A stretch of 64,000 nt of DNA from Sambucus nigra (Eukaryota > Streptophyta > Magnoliopsida > Dipsacales > Adoxaceae). The DNA lies in assembly GCA_949130495.1 (NCBI GenBank), contig OX422210.1, positions 630,792,585 to 630,856,584 of the forward strand, read 5' to 3'. The first letter of the stretch is position 1; every line of letters starts with the position of its first letter. The notes under the pieces were generated by a model, which was not told where the DNA came from, ran no database searches, and saw only the letters and a program-made list of their open reading frames with translations. Made by a program: the position numbers and the translations under genes. Positions 31,791-42,877 of this stretch are shown here, piece by piece.

Positions 31791-33010
31791 TTATTCTGCA
31801 GGACACTTTCCTTCATCTTTAGAAGCAGGATCTATGCCAGCTGGAGGATCATCCAAAGTAACAGGAGAGTTTAAGAAGTTAAGATCAGGAAGCATCCTGG
31901 TATTATTTCTACTAGGATGGTCAAGAAAATGAGGAGGACGAACGATCTCAAGCTCTTCATGCAGTTCGTAATCCCCCAAGTACTTGGAAATCAAACATTG
32001 GGGAACACGGTGAATAGGTACCCAATTAACATCCAACTTAAATAGAGGATTGCCAAGTTGTAGAAAGCCTGGATCATACCAATCCCATATAGAATCATTC
32101 CTATCCACCTTTAGCATAGTTAAAGAATTAATCCAACCCCATTTGTAGGACTCATTTTAGGCATGTTGAAGTCTATCATCATAATGTCCCAAAGCTTCAT
32201 TATAACCACCCATTAAAAATTCTCTGGGCTGCTTATGGAATTGGAAAGTTAATCTATCGACTTGAAATTGCAGCTTCTTCAGTACCCCATCCCTAGCCTC
32301 CAATTAAGAAGATTGAGTAAATAACTGCTCAGATAAAGTCTGCAGCTTTTGAGACATTTCAGTAATAGCTCGGTCCTTTGCTTTTAACTGTGCAGCTTGG
32401 TTGGCAAGGGCCTATTGGGACCTAAGTTCCTCTGTAGATCCTCGGCCAGCCCTATTTATAGCCCGGGAAGAAAAAGTGGACTTAATATTTTTCAAGGCCT
32501 CCAATTCATCTCTCAATGTGGCGTTCTCAGCTTCTTAAAAGGAATGACCTTCATCGGTAGTAGTAACAACAGCTCCATAGGAAGACTTCAGAAGATTCAA
32601 TTAATTCCTCAAATTACTATTCTCCTCTTTTGGGAGTTTGGCAATGGTCCTAGTTTCTTCAATTTCAAGCTTAAGTAAAGCTTCCTTCTTATTATAAACG
32701 GAGATAAACTTATCAAAGACCTGACCTACATTCAAACTTTGATACTTCTGCTCATAGCTCTGATGCAGCAGTGCAGTGGATTCCTTATACTCTTCTTGAA
32801 GTTCTTCTATCATTTCATAATAGGCAACATTATTTGCTACCGCCCGATCAAGTAAGTACTTCAAATATTTGTAGGATTCTCTAACTTGCTCTGAAGCATC
32901 ATCACTGAGAAACTGAGTAACTTCATCGTCGGACAAGTTCATATGGCCAGCTTTAAAAAAAGAATTGCATTCCTCAGTAGCTTGGACTCGTGGGAAGATA
33001 GTTGTTCCAT
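31791..33010 (-). pseudogene. R6 aORF2 (antisense coiled-coil protein)
   Basis: The start MEQLSSHESKLL is at 33008-33010. A shift soon after is followed by CNSFFKAGHMNLSDDEV, FLSDDASEQVRESYKYLKYL, LLHQSYEQKYQSL, KLEIEETRTIAKLPKEEN, ENATLRDELEALKN and QAAQLKAKDRAITEMSQKLQTL. The C-terminal domain is FLMGGYNEALGHYDDRLQ, WDWYDPGFLQLGNPLFKLDVNW and CLISKYLGDYELHEELE, ending PAE. It has five stops over 406 codons, yet the C-terminal ~109 codons are open. Colinear with R4 and R7 aORF2. Confidence 0.82.
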
Positions 33011-33194
33011 CTTCGCAATAAACTAGCAAGAGGAAATGATCACCAATCAATAACAAGAATGGAGAACAGGTATAATTAACAAGAGATAGAAAGGAGCAAC
33101 AAAAGGTTCTTTTATTGATAATAAAGAGTTCAAGTACAATCAAAACAAAGGAAAAAGACATAACAAAAGTAAAAGAGAAAAATGCTGAACAACA

Positions 33195-35231
33195 TTACAC
33201 CTTCTCCCTATCACTCTCAACCTTCTTGCTCTGCTTAGAAGAAGGGGCTGAAGGTTAGAGTTGCTCAATTTGCTCAGCTGGAGGAATAAAAGACTCATGG
33301 ACTTCAGGTAGTTTGGAAGAAGATTCAACCACAACTGAAGACTCATCAGAAGCAGCTTCATCATCAACCTCTTCCTCAATGATTGGAGGAGGGCCATGAA
33401 TATACCTCTAAAAAAGTTCAGAGTCTCCATTTGTGTTCAACTCTTGAAGGTCAGCAACCCAACCATCTCTGAAACATTTTTTCCTCACATACTCAATCTG
33501 AGCAGAAGTAACAGAAATGGATTTGTTCCAACCCTTGTCCCAACCATCACTGAAGGAGGTCTTCACATCAACCCTTCTTCTAGCTCTGACAAAGGACACA
33601 AGATCTTCAGTAGCCTGTGCCCTGCGCTCACCTTCCTTTTTCTGGCGCTTATCTTCCTCTTTCTCGCACACAACTTTGTCCTTCTGAAGAGCAGCCTCCT
33701 TAGCCTGCGCTCAGCTTCACGGGCATTTGTATCAGAGGTTTGAAGGGCCATTTTAGATGTCTTTAATTTCTCTGCCCAAGTGCTCCTCTCAGTCTCTAAG
33801 GCTTGCTGAGACTCAAGCAGAGACTTCTACAAGCCTGATAGAGCTTTCTCCACCTCATTCGAAGAAGAAGAAGCCTTGATTGCATCATCCTTCTCCAGCA
33901 TGTTATTGAAGTGTACCAAGAACTGCAAAAAATGAAGATTAAAGTGAGCATATGAAGAATGTAAATGACAACCAAACCAAGACAATGGAAATTACTTACT
34001 GATGTAAGGTTCTGAGCTGCCAATTCAGAGACCTTCGTTCTGGGGAGCTTGGCATCCACCCCCTATGGTCTGGAAGAGTACTAGATTTGATCAACCTCCT
34101 AGCCAAACCAAGAGTAATGGCTGTTGGAAGAACAACAACAGATGAGGGAAAATCAACCAGGGCAGTTGGACGGTCACTTGATCGACTTACTTCTCTGCAA
34201 GCCCTCTCCTAAGTCTCCTTAGAGGAACTTCAACCACTTTGGGAACTACATCCTTAGGAACCAAGTCTTTGGGGTTGGATCTTTGGGGACTGGACTTTTG
34301 GGGGCTGGGGGATTCATAACATCCCCTGTTTTATTCTTAGCTCCTTCAGCAGATGATTAGGATCTAGAAGCAACACCACTGTAGAGATCAGGAAACTTCC
34401 TATTCTTCATAATTTTAGACAGAGGGGTATCGGAATCAACATAAACCTCTTGGTCAAGATCAATTACCAGAGCAGGAGATGCAGTAGGTCTGGTAATAAA
34501 ATAAGAAACAGTGTTCTTGTATTGGAGCAGATAAGAGGCAGACCTCACGTTCTCCTCAGTAACTACTTTGTGAATTCCCCAGATAAACTTCAACTCTTTC
34601 AAATTTACTTCTCTCTCTTTAGGGTACTTTCTTTTTTGCTCAACTATAAAATAATTTATAAAAACAACAGTCAGTATGACATTTTATCAAATATAAACAG
34701 GGAAAATTTACTAAAACATAAAACAACCTATTCCATTGCCAAAGAACGGACATTTAGGTCCTTGGTATTTGGCACCTCCAACTAAAGGGGCATGTTGCCA
34801 ATTTTTCACAACGACCCCACGATCAAAATAATCCCTATTAGAATCAGGGAGATTAATTAACAAAGCTCTACTAGCACCCCTAGTTTTCAAATAAAAAGTG
34901 GTATCACTAGTTACCCACTTATAACAAAACATAATTTTCGAAATCCCTAGACGGGTTCCATAAATTTGATTAACTTATAAACCCCATTAACAACTCTCCA
35001 TGTGTTAGGAGCTACTCTTGCAGGTACAATGTCAAAATATTAACAAAACTCCAAACACAAGAGATTGGGAGGAACTATGAAGCCACATTCAGCAACAAAG
35101 ATAGAGGGGAACCAATGACCCTCAGAAAGAGAGAAAAAATTAGAAGGAAAAATGGGATGTTTAAATACAACCCAAGATGGAATGTTAAAATCAGTTCTGA
35201 ACTTATCAAGTGACTCGATAAAGTAAACCAT
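33195..35231 (-). pseudogene. R6 aORF1 (antisense spliced gene)
   Basis: Exon 1 starts MVYFIESLDKFRTDF at 35231, with SEGHWFPSIFVAECGF, and later YKWVTSDTTFYLKTRG and FGNGIG. Intron 1 (GT ~34726, TTTTATAG ~34644) leads to VEQKRKYPK and ENVRSASYLLQYKNT. Intron 2 ends TTTTTTGCAG before FLVHFNNMLEKDDAIKAS (~33925), at the same codon as in R7. Exon 3 is Lys/Glu-rich, with SDGWDKGWNKSISV, FRDGWVADLQELN and YIHGPPPIIEEE, ending REKV-stop at 33195. A TATA box lies at 35387-35397. Several shifts and stops are present. Confidence 0.8.
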
Positions 35232-35386
35232 GATGAAGAAAACAAAGAAGAAGAGAAGAAAGATTCTTATAAAGATTTAAGGATTCAGCAAGAATTGAAG
35301 ACAGAGAAGAAAACGATCGCATGAAAGCAAAGAACACAGCAGCAGAATCATAAGTAAGAGGTAAAAAATGAACGAAGTTTTTACCG

Positions 35387-35397
35387 CCCTTTTTATA
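35387..35397 (-). promoter_or_regulatory. R6 aORF1 TATA box
   Basis: Minus-strand TATAAAAAGGG lies ~155 bp before the aORF1 ATG, inside the 3' UTR of R6. It occupies the same place as TATATAAAGG in R7. This supports an internal promoter firing against pol. Confidence 0.6.
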
Positions 35398-35665
35398 AGA
35401 CGCATCGAAAACTGGGCCAAGTAATGATTAAAGCGAATGACGGTTGGATTTACGACGGCTAATAGATGAAAAGATAAAGATACCCCAAAAGTATTTGCTA
35501 AAATTTAAAATATGTACAAAGTTTTCTTTCGCACTCAAAAACTGTCAAGTGAATAAATTTCACAAGTCTGGAAGCTCTGCAGCCAACCAAACAGCCCGAG
35601 CTACTGCCAAAGCATAATATTCCACACTTTCGAATAAACTTCAAGTATGAAACATTGGGTACTTC

Positions 35666-35851
35666 TGTTGATACTAAAAGTTACCATCCTACGTGGACCA
35701 ATTACAAGCTAGCATGTGCCATCCTATATGGCACAAGTCCAAGTTAGCATGATAAAAAAACCTGGCCAACACGGAAGCCTGACCAACATAATTACCCGAC
35801 CAAGAAGGAAGCCCGAACAACATAATTACCCTACCAACAAGGAAGCCCGAC
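35666..35851 (+). repeat. R6 3' LTR fragment with ~32-bp internal repeats
   Basis: It starts TGTTGATACT after a weak PPT (CATTGGGTACTTC). From ~35764 it holds three imperfect repeats of a 'gaccaac...ggaagcccga...cataattaccc' type. It is cut at 35851 by R7. CCGAC (35847-35851) is the likely R7 TSD; the partner is out of the window. Confidence 0.8.
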
Positions 35852-36313
35852 TGTTGATGTAAAAAATAGACTAGATCTAATTAATTAATCACAAATAAAT
35901 ATGAGTAAATAAATAAGACAAAGGGTTTTTAAAGTAGTTCGGCCTTAATGATAATGGCCTACGTCCACTGTCATGTATTGCTGGGTGTCTTGACTTAATT
36001 TGATTATGTTCACTTATCATCGCTTGCCCCCTTGTGGGGGTGTTTACAAAGTATTTATATCTCTTAAGCTGTTAGTATGAATAGACAATATGTCGTTATT
36101 TAATAGACATATACATCTGTACATGGTAAGAATGTTCATTGAATCTATCCTCGCCGTTTGATCTTCCTTACTAGATGCTCGGTACGATGAGTAGCTCGGT
36201 GAGCTGAGTAGTTCGGTGCTTTAAGTTACTCGGTTATTATATTTGTTCCATGTAGGATAATACGTGTCTTCATATATTTTGTCCAAATCAACAGACTAAT
36301 TTTGGTATCAACA
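35852..36313 (-). repeat. R7 3' LTR (462 bp)
   Basis: In plus-strand reading it runs TGTTGATGTA...GGTATCAACA, the complement of the R3/R4 LTR type with canonical ends. GAAGCCCCCAA at 36314 is the complement of its polypurine tract. Confidence 0.9.
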
Positions 36314-36584
36314 GAAGCCCCCAATTTTCACATTTGAAGTTGGATATGAGAGTGTGGAATATTTTGGCCAAAAGTTGCTCGGGCATGTTTACCCAGTCTT
36401 TTTAGATTATAGATCTTCAACACTTGTGGAATTTTCTTCTCAGCATACTAATTTTGAGTGCGAAGTGGCAAACTTGTAAATATTTTGAATTTTTGCGAAC
36501 GCTTGGGAACTCGTACTTTTTAGCCGCCGGTAATGTAATCGTCATTATCTGTAATCATCACCTTTCCCGTTTCCTAAAGCAGCG

Positions 36585-37100
36585 TATATAAAGGCGATAT
36601 AATCCGATTGTCTTCTACCTTTTTACTTCTAGATTTCCAAACTCTTTGTCTTCTCACTTTTTCTTCTTACGATTGTTCTTTCTGTCATCCGCCTTAGCTG
36701 AATTCTTGATTTTCTATAAGAATTTCTTCTTTCTTCTTTCTTATTTCTTCTTTCTTCTTTCTTTGCTTTAGTCACCATGGTTTACCTTATCAAATCGTTG
36801 GATAAGTTTAGGACTTATTTTGCGATTCCTTCTTGGGTTATTCTGGAAGAACCCCCATGACCTTCCGATTTATTTTCTTTAGCTGAGGGTCACTGGTTTC
36901 CCTCCATTTTTGTAGCGGAATGTGGTTTTTCTTTCCCCCCATAATCCCTTGTGTTTGGAATTTTGCCATATTTTGATATTGTTCCTGCAAGAGTAGTTCC
37001 AAATACATGGAGGGTAGTTAATTGCGTACATAGATTGAATCAAATTCATGGAACTAACTTAGGGATTCTTGAAATTATGTACTGTTATAAGTGGGTCACC
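36585..37100 (+). pseudogene. R7 aORF1 exon 1, copy 1 (truncated)
   Basis: TATATAAAGG at 36585-36594, ATG at 36777 (context GTCACCATGG). It reads MVYLIKSLDKFRTYFAIPSWVILEEPP, a stop, then EGHWFPSIFVAECGFSF and NTWRVVNCVHRLNQIHGTN. It ends at CYKWVT where it meets the LTR piece of unit 2. Confidence 0.85.
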
Positions 37101-37797
37101 GATCTAATTAATTAATCACAAATAAATATGAGTAAAGAAATAAGACAATGGGTTTTTAAAGTGGCTCATCCTTAATGATAATGGCCTACGTACACTGTCT
37201 TGTATTGCTGGGTGTCTTGCCTTAATCTTGATTATGTTCACTTATCATCGCTTGCCCCCTTATGGGGGTGTTTATAAAGTATTTATAGCCTTTAGGCTGT
37301 CAGTATGAATAGACAATATGCCGTTATTTAATAAACATATACATAAGTACATGGTAAAAATGTTCATTGAATCTATCCTCGCCGTTTGATCTTCCCGACT
37401 AGATGCTCGGTACGCTGAGTAGCTCGGTGCTTTAAGTTACTCGGTAATTATATTTGTGCCATGTAGGATAACATGTGTCTTCATATAATTTGTCCAAGTC
37501 AGCAGACTAATTTTGGTACCAACAAAAGCCCCCAATGTTTCATAGTTGAAGTTGGATATGAGAGTGTGGAATATTATGCCCAAAAGTTGCTCGGGCATGT
37601 TTACCCAGTCTTGTTAGATTACAGATCTTCAACACTTGTGAAATTTTCTTCTCAGCATACTAATTTTGAGCGCGAAGTAAGAAAACTTGTAAATATTTCA
37701 AATTTTTGCGAATGCTTGGGAACTCGTACTTTTTAGCCGCCGATAATGCAATTGTCATTATCTGTAATCATCACCTTTCCCGTTTCCCAAAGAAGCG

Positions 37798-38299
37798 TAT
37801 ATAAAGGCGATAAAATCCGATTGTCTTCTACCTTTTTACTTCTAGATTTTAAAACTCTTTGTCTTCTCACTTTTTCTTCTTACGATTGTTCTTTCTGTCA
37901 TCCTTCTTAGCTGAATTCTTGATTTTCTGTAAGAATTTATTCTTTCTTCTTTCTTCTTTCTTTGCTTTAGTCACCATGGTTTACCTTATCGAATCATTGG
38001 ATAAGTTTATGGCTAATTTTTTGATTCCTTCTTGGGTTATTCTAGAAGAACCCCCTTGACCTTATGATTTATTTTCTCTAACTGAGGGACACTGGTTTCC
38101 CTCCATTTTTGTAGCGGAATGTGGTTTTTCTTTCCCGCCTAATCCGCTGTGTTTGGAATTTTGCCAATATTTTGATATTGTTCCTGCAAGAGTAGTTCCA
38201 AATACATGGAGGGTAGTTAATTACGTACATAGATTGAATCAAATTCATGGAACTAACTTAGGGATTCTTGAAATTATGTACTGTTATAAATGGGTCACC
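37798..38299 (+). pseudogene. R7 aORF1 exon 1, copy 2 (truncated)
   Basis: TATATAAAGG at 37798-37807, ATG at 37976. It reads MVYLIESLDKFMANFLIPSWVILEEPP, with the same stop position as copy 1. FPPNPLCLEFCQYFDIVPAR follows, and the copy ends at YKWVT, joining the unit 3 LTR piece. The shared stop indicates that copies 1 and 2 derive from one another. Confidence 0.85.
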
Positions 38300-39012
38300 G
38301 GTCTAATTATTTAATCACAAATAAATATGAGTAAAGAAATAAGACAATGGGTTTTTAAAGTGGCTCATCCTTAATGATAATGGCCTACGTACACTGTCTT
38401 GTATTGCTGGGTGTCTTGACTTAATCTTGATTATGTTCTCTTATCATCGCTTGCCCCTTTGTGTGGGTGTTTACAAAGTATTTATAGCCCTTAGGCTGTC
38501 AGTATGAATAGACAATATGTCGTTATTTAATAGACATATACATCTGTGCATGGTAGGAATGTTCATTGAATATATCCTCGTCGTTTGATCTTCCTGACTA
38601 GATGCTCGCTATGCTGAGTATCTCAGTGCACTGAGTATCTCGGTGCTTTAATTTACTCGGTAATTATATTTGTGCCATATAGGGTAACACGTGTCTTCAT
38701 ATAATTTGTCCAAGTCAGTAGACTAATTTTGGTATCAACAGAAGCCCCCAATGTTTCACAGTTGAAGTTGGATATGAGAGTGTGGAATATTATGCCCAAA
38801 AGATGCTCGGTCATGTTTACCTAGTCTTGTTAGATTACAGATCTTCAACACTTGTGAAATTTTCTTCTCAGCATACTAATTTTGAGCGCGAAGTGGCAAA
38901 CTTGTAAATATTTTGAATTTTTGCGAACGCTTGGGAACTCGTACTTTTTAGCCGCCGGTAACGCAATCGTCATTATATGTAATCATCACCTTTCCCGTTT
39001 CCCAAAGCAATG

Positions 39013-39022
39013 TATATAAAGG
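39013..39022 (+). promoter_or_regulatory. R7 aORF1 TATA box (unit 3)
   Basis: TATATAAAGG, 178 bp before the ATG at 39191, followed by a TTCTTCTTT-rich leader. It is conserved in all three units and, more loosely, in R6 and R3. The conservation and the AUG context suggest a real RNA polymerase II promoter for the antisense gene. Confidence 0.65.
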
Positions 39023-39690
39023 CGATAGAATTCGATTGTCTTCTACTTTTTTACTTCTAGATTTCCAAACTCTTTATCTTCTCACTTTTTCTTCTTACGA
39101 TTGTTCTTTTTGTCATCCGCCTTAGCTGAATTCTTGATTTTCTGTAAGAATTTCTTCTTTGTTCTTTCTTCTTTCTTTGCTTTAGTCACCATGGGTTACC
39201 TTATCGAATCGTTGGATAAGTGTAGGGCTGATTTTGTGATTCCTTCTTGGGCTATTCTGGAAGAACCCCCTTGCCCTTCTGATTTATTTTCTCTAATTGA
39301 GGGACACTGCCTCTATTTTTGTAGCGGAATGTGGTTTTTCTTTCTCGCTTAATCCCCTGCTTTTGGAATTTTGCCAATATTTTGACATTGTTCCTGCAAG
39401 AGTATTTCGAAATACATGGAGGGTAGTTAATGGTGTACATAGATTGAATCAAATTCATGGAACTCACTTAGGGATTCCTGAAATTATGTACTGTTATAAA
39501 TGGGTCGCCAGCGACTCCACTTTTTATTTAAAAACTAGGTTTTCAAATAGAGCTTTGGTGGTCAATCTCCCTGGTGCTAATAGGGATTATTTTGAGCACG
39601 GAGTTGTGATGAAAAATTGGCAACACCCCCCACTAAAGGGGAAAAACGTGTACCAATGTCCCGGATGTCCACTTTATGGCAATGAGATAG

Positions 39691-39776
39691 GTTGTTTTGT
39701 TTTTCAAATTAGCTCTGTTTTTGTTTGATAAAATGCATAACTGACATGTATGTTTTTATTTTGCAGTTGATAGTAA
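39691..39776 (+). other. R7 aORF1 intron 1 (86 nt)
   Basis: GT donor after ...GAGATAG, T-rich tract, acceptor TTTTGCAG. Removing it keeps the frame (Asn-Glu-Ile-Val-Asp). The equivalent intron is 80 nt in R3 (11001-11080) and about 83 nt in R6. Confidence 0.8.
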
Positions 39777-40509
39777 GAGGAAATCCCCAAAAGAGAGTGA
39801 CATTAATATAAAGGATTTGAAACTCATCTGGAGTTTGTATAAATCAATTTCTGGGGAGCACGTGAGATCTGCCTCCTATTTGTTGAGATATAAGAATACA
39901 ACTTCTTCTTTTATTGCCCATCCTCTTGCTCCTCCCTTGGTGATTGATCTTGAGCGAGTTCTAGCATCTTCCTCTTATTTGAATACCTCTATTGCTGACT
40001 TGATGACGAAGAAGAGGAGAATGTCTGACCTCTTTGCCAAGGTTATCCCTGGCACTGTTGGGACAAAGAAGAGCAAAGAGGATGTCCCAGCTGAAGGGAC
40101 TCAGAAAAAGGATATCACTCCTTCTGGTGGAGCAGCCACTACTGTTAAGGAGGTTAGCAAGAAGCCCCTTGTTGCTCTAAAAGAGGCAGTACCTTTAATT
40201 GAAGTTGTTGTTATAAAAGAGGCAGCACCTCTGATTGAATCTGTTGTTATTCAAGAAGAGGCAGCACCTATGATTGAAGCTGCTCCTCTGAGAAGATTGA
40301 GAAGGGGACTTGTTGAGAAGCCTATGGATGCGGCTGCCCAACCTAATGGGGTTGGGATTTTTTCTTTGAGGGCTAGTTCTCCTGCCATCAATACTCCTGG
40401 CCTAGCCAAGAAATTGATCTCGTCTGGAACTCTCCCTAATTATCGAGCTGCTGAAACTTATACTCCTCGGGATAAAGTTACTGATTTGGCAGCCTTACAC
40501 CTTGCATTG

Positions 40510-40588
40510 GTAAATGTTATTATGTTTTTCCTTTTAGTTATTCATACAGTGTCCATATTCTGATTCGAATATATCTTAATCCTTACAG
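40510..40588 (+). other. R7 aORF1 intron 2 (79 nt)
   Basis: The GTAAATG donor follows CTTGCATTG, and TCCTTACAG is the acceptor. The codons either side (Leu, then Phe-Leu-Val-His) are conserved in R6, where the intron differs in sequence. Confidence 0.78.
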
Positions 40589-41413
40589 TTTTTGGTGCAT
40601 TTTAATAATATCGTGGAGAAGGATGAGGCCATCAAAGCTTCAACTTCATCCAGTGGAGTTGAGGAAGCCCTTGTTGGGTTATCAAAATCTTTAGCAGAAT
40701 CCCGGCATAAGTACGAAGAAGACAAAGCTACCTAGTAGAATAAGATCCAGTCCGCTGAGACAGCTCGATAAAACGTTGTTGAAGCTGCCAAGGTGGCTGA
40801 CACAGCTCGGCAGGAGGCTGATATAGCTTGGCAACAAGCTGTAAATGCTTCTAAAGAGGCAGATGAGAAATTAAAGGTTTCCATTTCCAGGAAGGAGGAA
40901 GTTGATGGCAAGCTTGAAGAGGCTGAACGGCGTAAGAAAGACCTTGAGGAGAAGATGAAGTCTGTTGAGGAGATTTTAAGGGAAAAAACTTCCTCGGAGA
41001 GGGTGAAGAGAAAGGATACTATGAAGAAGGCCTTTAGATCTGGCTGGGACAAAGGGTGGAATAAAGCTATAACTATTGCCTCTTCCCAAATGGAGTATGC
41101 AAGTTGGAAGTTCTTCAGGGATGGATGGATCGCATCTTTGAAAGAGGTGAATGTTGCTGAGGATTCTGAGTTATTTCAGAGATATATTCATGGTCCTCCT
41201 CGTGTTATTGAAGAAGAGAAAGAATATGAAGTTGGATCGGATGACTCTTCTTTACTAGTTATAGAACAGACACTTGCTGCTTTTGTCCCTCAGTCCTCCG
41301 AGTAAGTCCAGCAAACGATAACTTCTGTCAAGCAACACTAGATACCCACCGAGCAACCAACTCCTTCTGCACAATCGGCTGAAGATGTTTTTGGGAATAA
41401 GGATAAGGTATAA

Positions 41414-41599
41414 AGTTGTTCAATAATTTTGTTGTGTTTCTTTGTTTTCCCTTTTGTTTTGTCTCTTCAGTTGTACCCTCTCTTTTGTGATCAATAAAAT
41501 GGACTTCATAATTTTATACTGAGTTTCTCCTTTACTTGTTCAATATGATTGTTTTGTTGTTGATCCGTTTTAACTTTTCCTTGCTAGTTTTTTACTAGG
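41414..41599 (+). other. R7 spacer between aORF1 and aORF2, with AATAAA
   Basis: 186 bp, T-rich, with AATAAA at 41493-41498. It ends in TTTACTAGG before the aORF2 ATG, like a 3' splice site. It could be a terminator plus leader, or an intron joining the two genes. The frames do not connect if one splices at the GT of KV-TAA, which favours two separate genes. Confidence 0.5.
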
Positions 41600-42877
41600 A
41601 TGGAACTCTTGTCAGCTCATGATACAGAATTGATGAAGAAGTGTACTGACTACTTTAAAGCTGGTCGTACAGACTTCACTGAAGTACAAATAGTTGATAT
41701 CCTTGGATCTGATGCTTCTGAGCGAGTAATTGATGCTTACTAATATTTAAAATGTCTGCTTGATCGGGCTGTGGCCAATAATGTGGCTTATTATGAAATG
41801 AATGAATATCTTCAAGGAATGATCGAGGAACTTCAACTTCAACACAAAGAAACCAATGCTCTTCTGCATAAAGGTTACGAGAAAAAGTATCAACAGTTGA
41901 GCGTTGATCGTGGCTATGACAAATTTATCTCATCCCATAAGAAGAGGGAGGGTGTGCTTAAACTTGAAGTTGAGGAACACGAAAACATTGTCAAGCTGCT
42001 GCAGGAGGAAAATATTTCCTTGCGAGAAGATTTGAGATAATTAAAATATGTTGCTTCTTCTGGAGCTCTGGTCCCGGTTAATGATAAAGGTTTCTCCTTT
42101 TTGGAGACTGAGAATGCCTCATTGAGGGAAGAATTAGAGACTTTGAAAAGAGCCAGACCTATATCTTCTTCACAGGGTAGAGCAAGAGCTGGTCGGAGGT
42201 GCATTGAAGAGACCAAGACTCAACAGGCCTTAGCAAATCAAGTTGTTCAACTGAAGGCAAAAAATCAAGCTTTAGCTGAGATGTCCCAAAAAATTCAAAG
42301 TCTTACTGAGCAACTGTCCAACCAGAGTTCTGTGTTGGAGAGTAAGGAAAACTTACTGAAGACGCTTCATCAGCATATTGAAAGATTGACTTATCAATTC
42401 CACAAGCAGCCCCAAGAGTTTTGGATGGGGGGATATAATGAAGCTTTATGCCATCTTGATGCCAAGTTGAAGCAATCAAACAATGACGGATACAAACAGG
42501 GATGGTTGAATTCTCTAGATGTGATGCACGTTGAACAAGGAACAAATCTATGGGATTGGTATGAGCCTGGGTTTCTTGATCTTCTAGTACCTCCTTTTAA
42601 ACTAGATGTTAGTTGGATTTTAGTTAGCTCCATTCATTAATGTTTGATCTCCAAATACCTCAGTGATTACCATCTTCATGAAGATTTTAAGATATCCCAA
42701 CCTCGACATCTGCTTGGCCGACCAAGTTTAAGCAATACCATAATGTTGCAAGATTTGAATTTTATCAATTCTTCTTTTGCTTTAGATGATCCTCCAGCCG
42801 AAATGGATCCTGCACCTAAATCTGAAGGAATGAAACCAATAGAATATGACATTTCTATTTCGTTAATGATCATTTAA
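41600..42877 (+). pseudogene. R7 aORF2 (antisense coiled-coil protein)
   Basis: MELLSAHDTELMKKCTDYFKAGRTDF, then VDILGSDASERVIDAY and a stop at ~41741. Long open pieces follow: VANNVAYYEMNEYL, LLHKGYEKKYQQL, LEVEEHENIVKLLQEE, a stop at ~42040, then 179 open codons (42101-42640). These read ENASLREELETLKRA, QVVQLKAKNQALAEMSQKIQSLTEQL, FWMGGYNEALCHLDAKLKQSNNDGYKQGW and WDWYEPGFLDLLVPPFKLDVSW. The tail CLISKYLSDYHLHEDF follows a stop at 42640. The usual stop (PVE/PAE) is read through to 42877. The protein is probably a homo-oligomer through its coiled coil. Confidence 0.82.

Larger units (their letters stand above)
29171..35851 (+). mobile_element. R6: Tat-type Ty3/gypsy element, 3' half
   Basis: This is the outermost visible layer. 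It starts inside the aRNH domain, where R4 cut it, and continues through integrase, a palindrome array and antisense aORF2 and aORF1. It ends in a 3' LTR (35666-35851) cut by R7. The gene order is that of R4 and R7. Its LTR differs clearly from the R3 LTR beyond the first bases, so it is a related but separate subfamily. Confidence 0.88.
35874..39506. repeat. R7 tandem triplication of LTR plus aORF1 promoter/exon (~1.2 kb x 3)
   Basis: Units are 35874-37100, 37101-38299 and 38300-39506. Each holds an LTR lacking its first ~22 bases, the PPT region, TATATAAAGG, a pyrimidine-rich leader, the aORF1 start and the first ~105 codons. Units 1 and 2 end at GGGTCACC and switch directly to GATCTAATTA (GGTCTAATTA in unit 3) inside the LTR. 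The identical join shows one illegitimate junction that was then multiplied by unequal exchange. Only unit 3 runs on into the rest of aORF1. Confidence 0.92.
39191..41413 (+). pseudogene. R7 aORF1 (antisense spliced gene), nearly intact
   Basis: Exon 1 is 39191-39690, with PF04195-like sequence (VAECGFSFSLNPLLLEFCQYFDIVPAR, TWRVVNGVHRLNQIHGT, YCYKWV). A 5-base loss at ~39310 shifts the frame. Intron 1 is 39691-39776 (GTTGTT...TTGCAG); intron 2 is 40510-40588 (GTAAAT...TTACAG). Both splice in frame, to VDSKRKSPKE and FLVHFNNIVEKDEAI. Exon 2 holds three repeats near EAAPLIEVVVIKEAAPLIE. Exon 3 is a Lys/Glu/Ala coiled coil (40780-41030), then FRSGWDKGWNKAI and YIHGPPRVIEEE. A stop at 41304 replaces Gln; the family stop (KV-TAA) is at 41411-41413. 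Function unknown. Confidence 0.83.

Noticed and set aside
39101..39190. Signal-peptide-like hydrophobic N-terminal extension of aORF1 (LSSALAEFLIFCKNFFF)
   Set aside because: It comes from translating the T-rich leader upstream of the conserved ATG. The ATG at 39191 has good context and matches the starts in R3 and R6.
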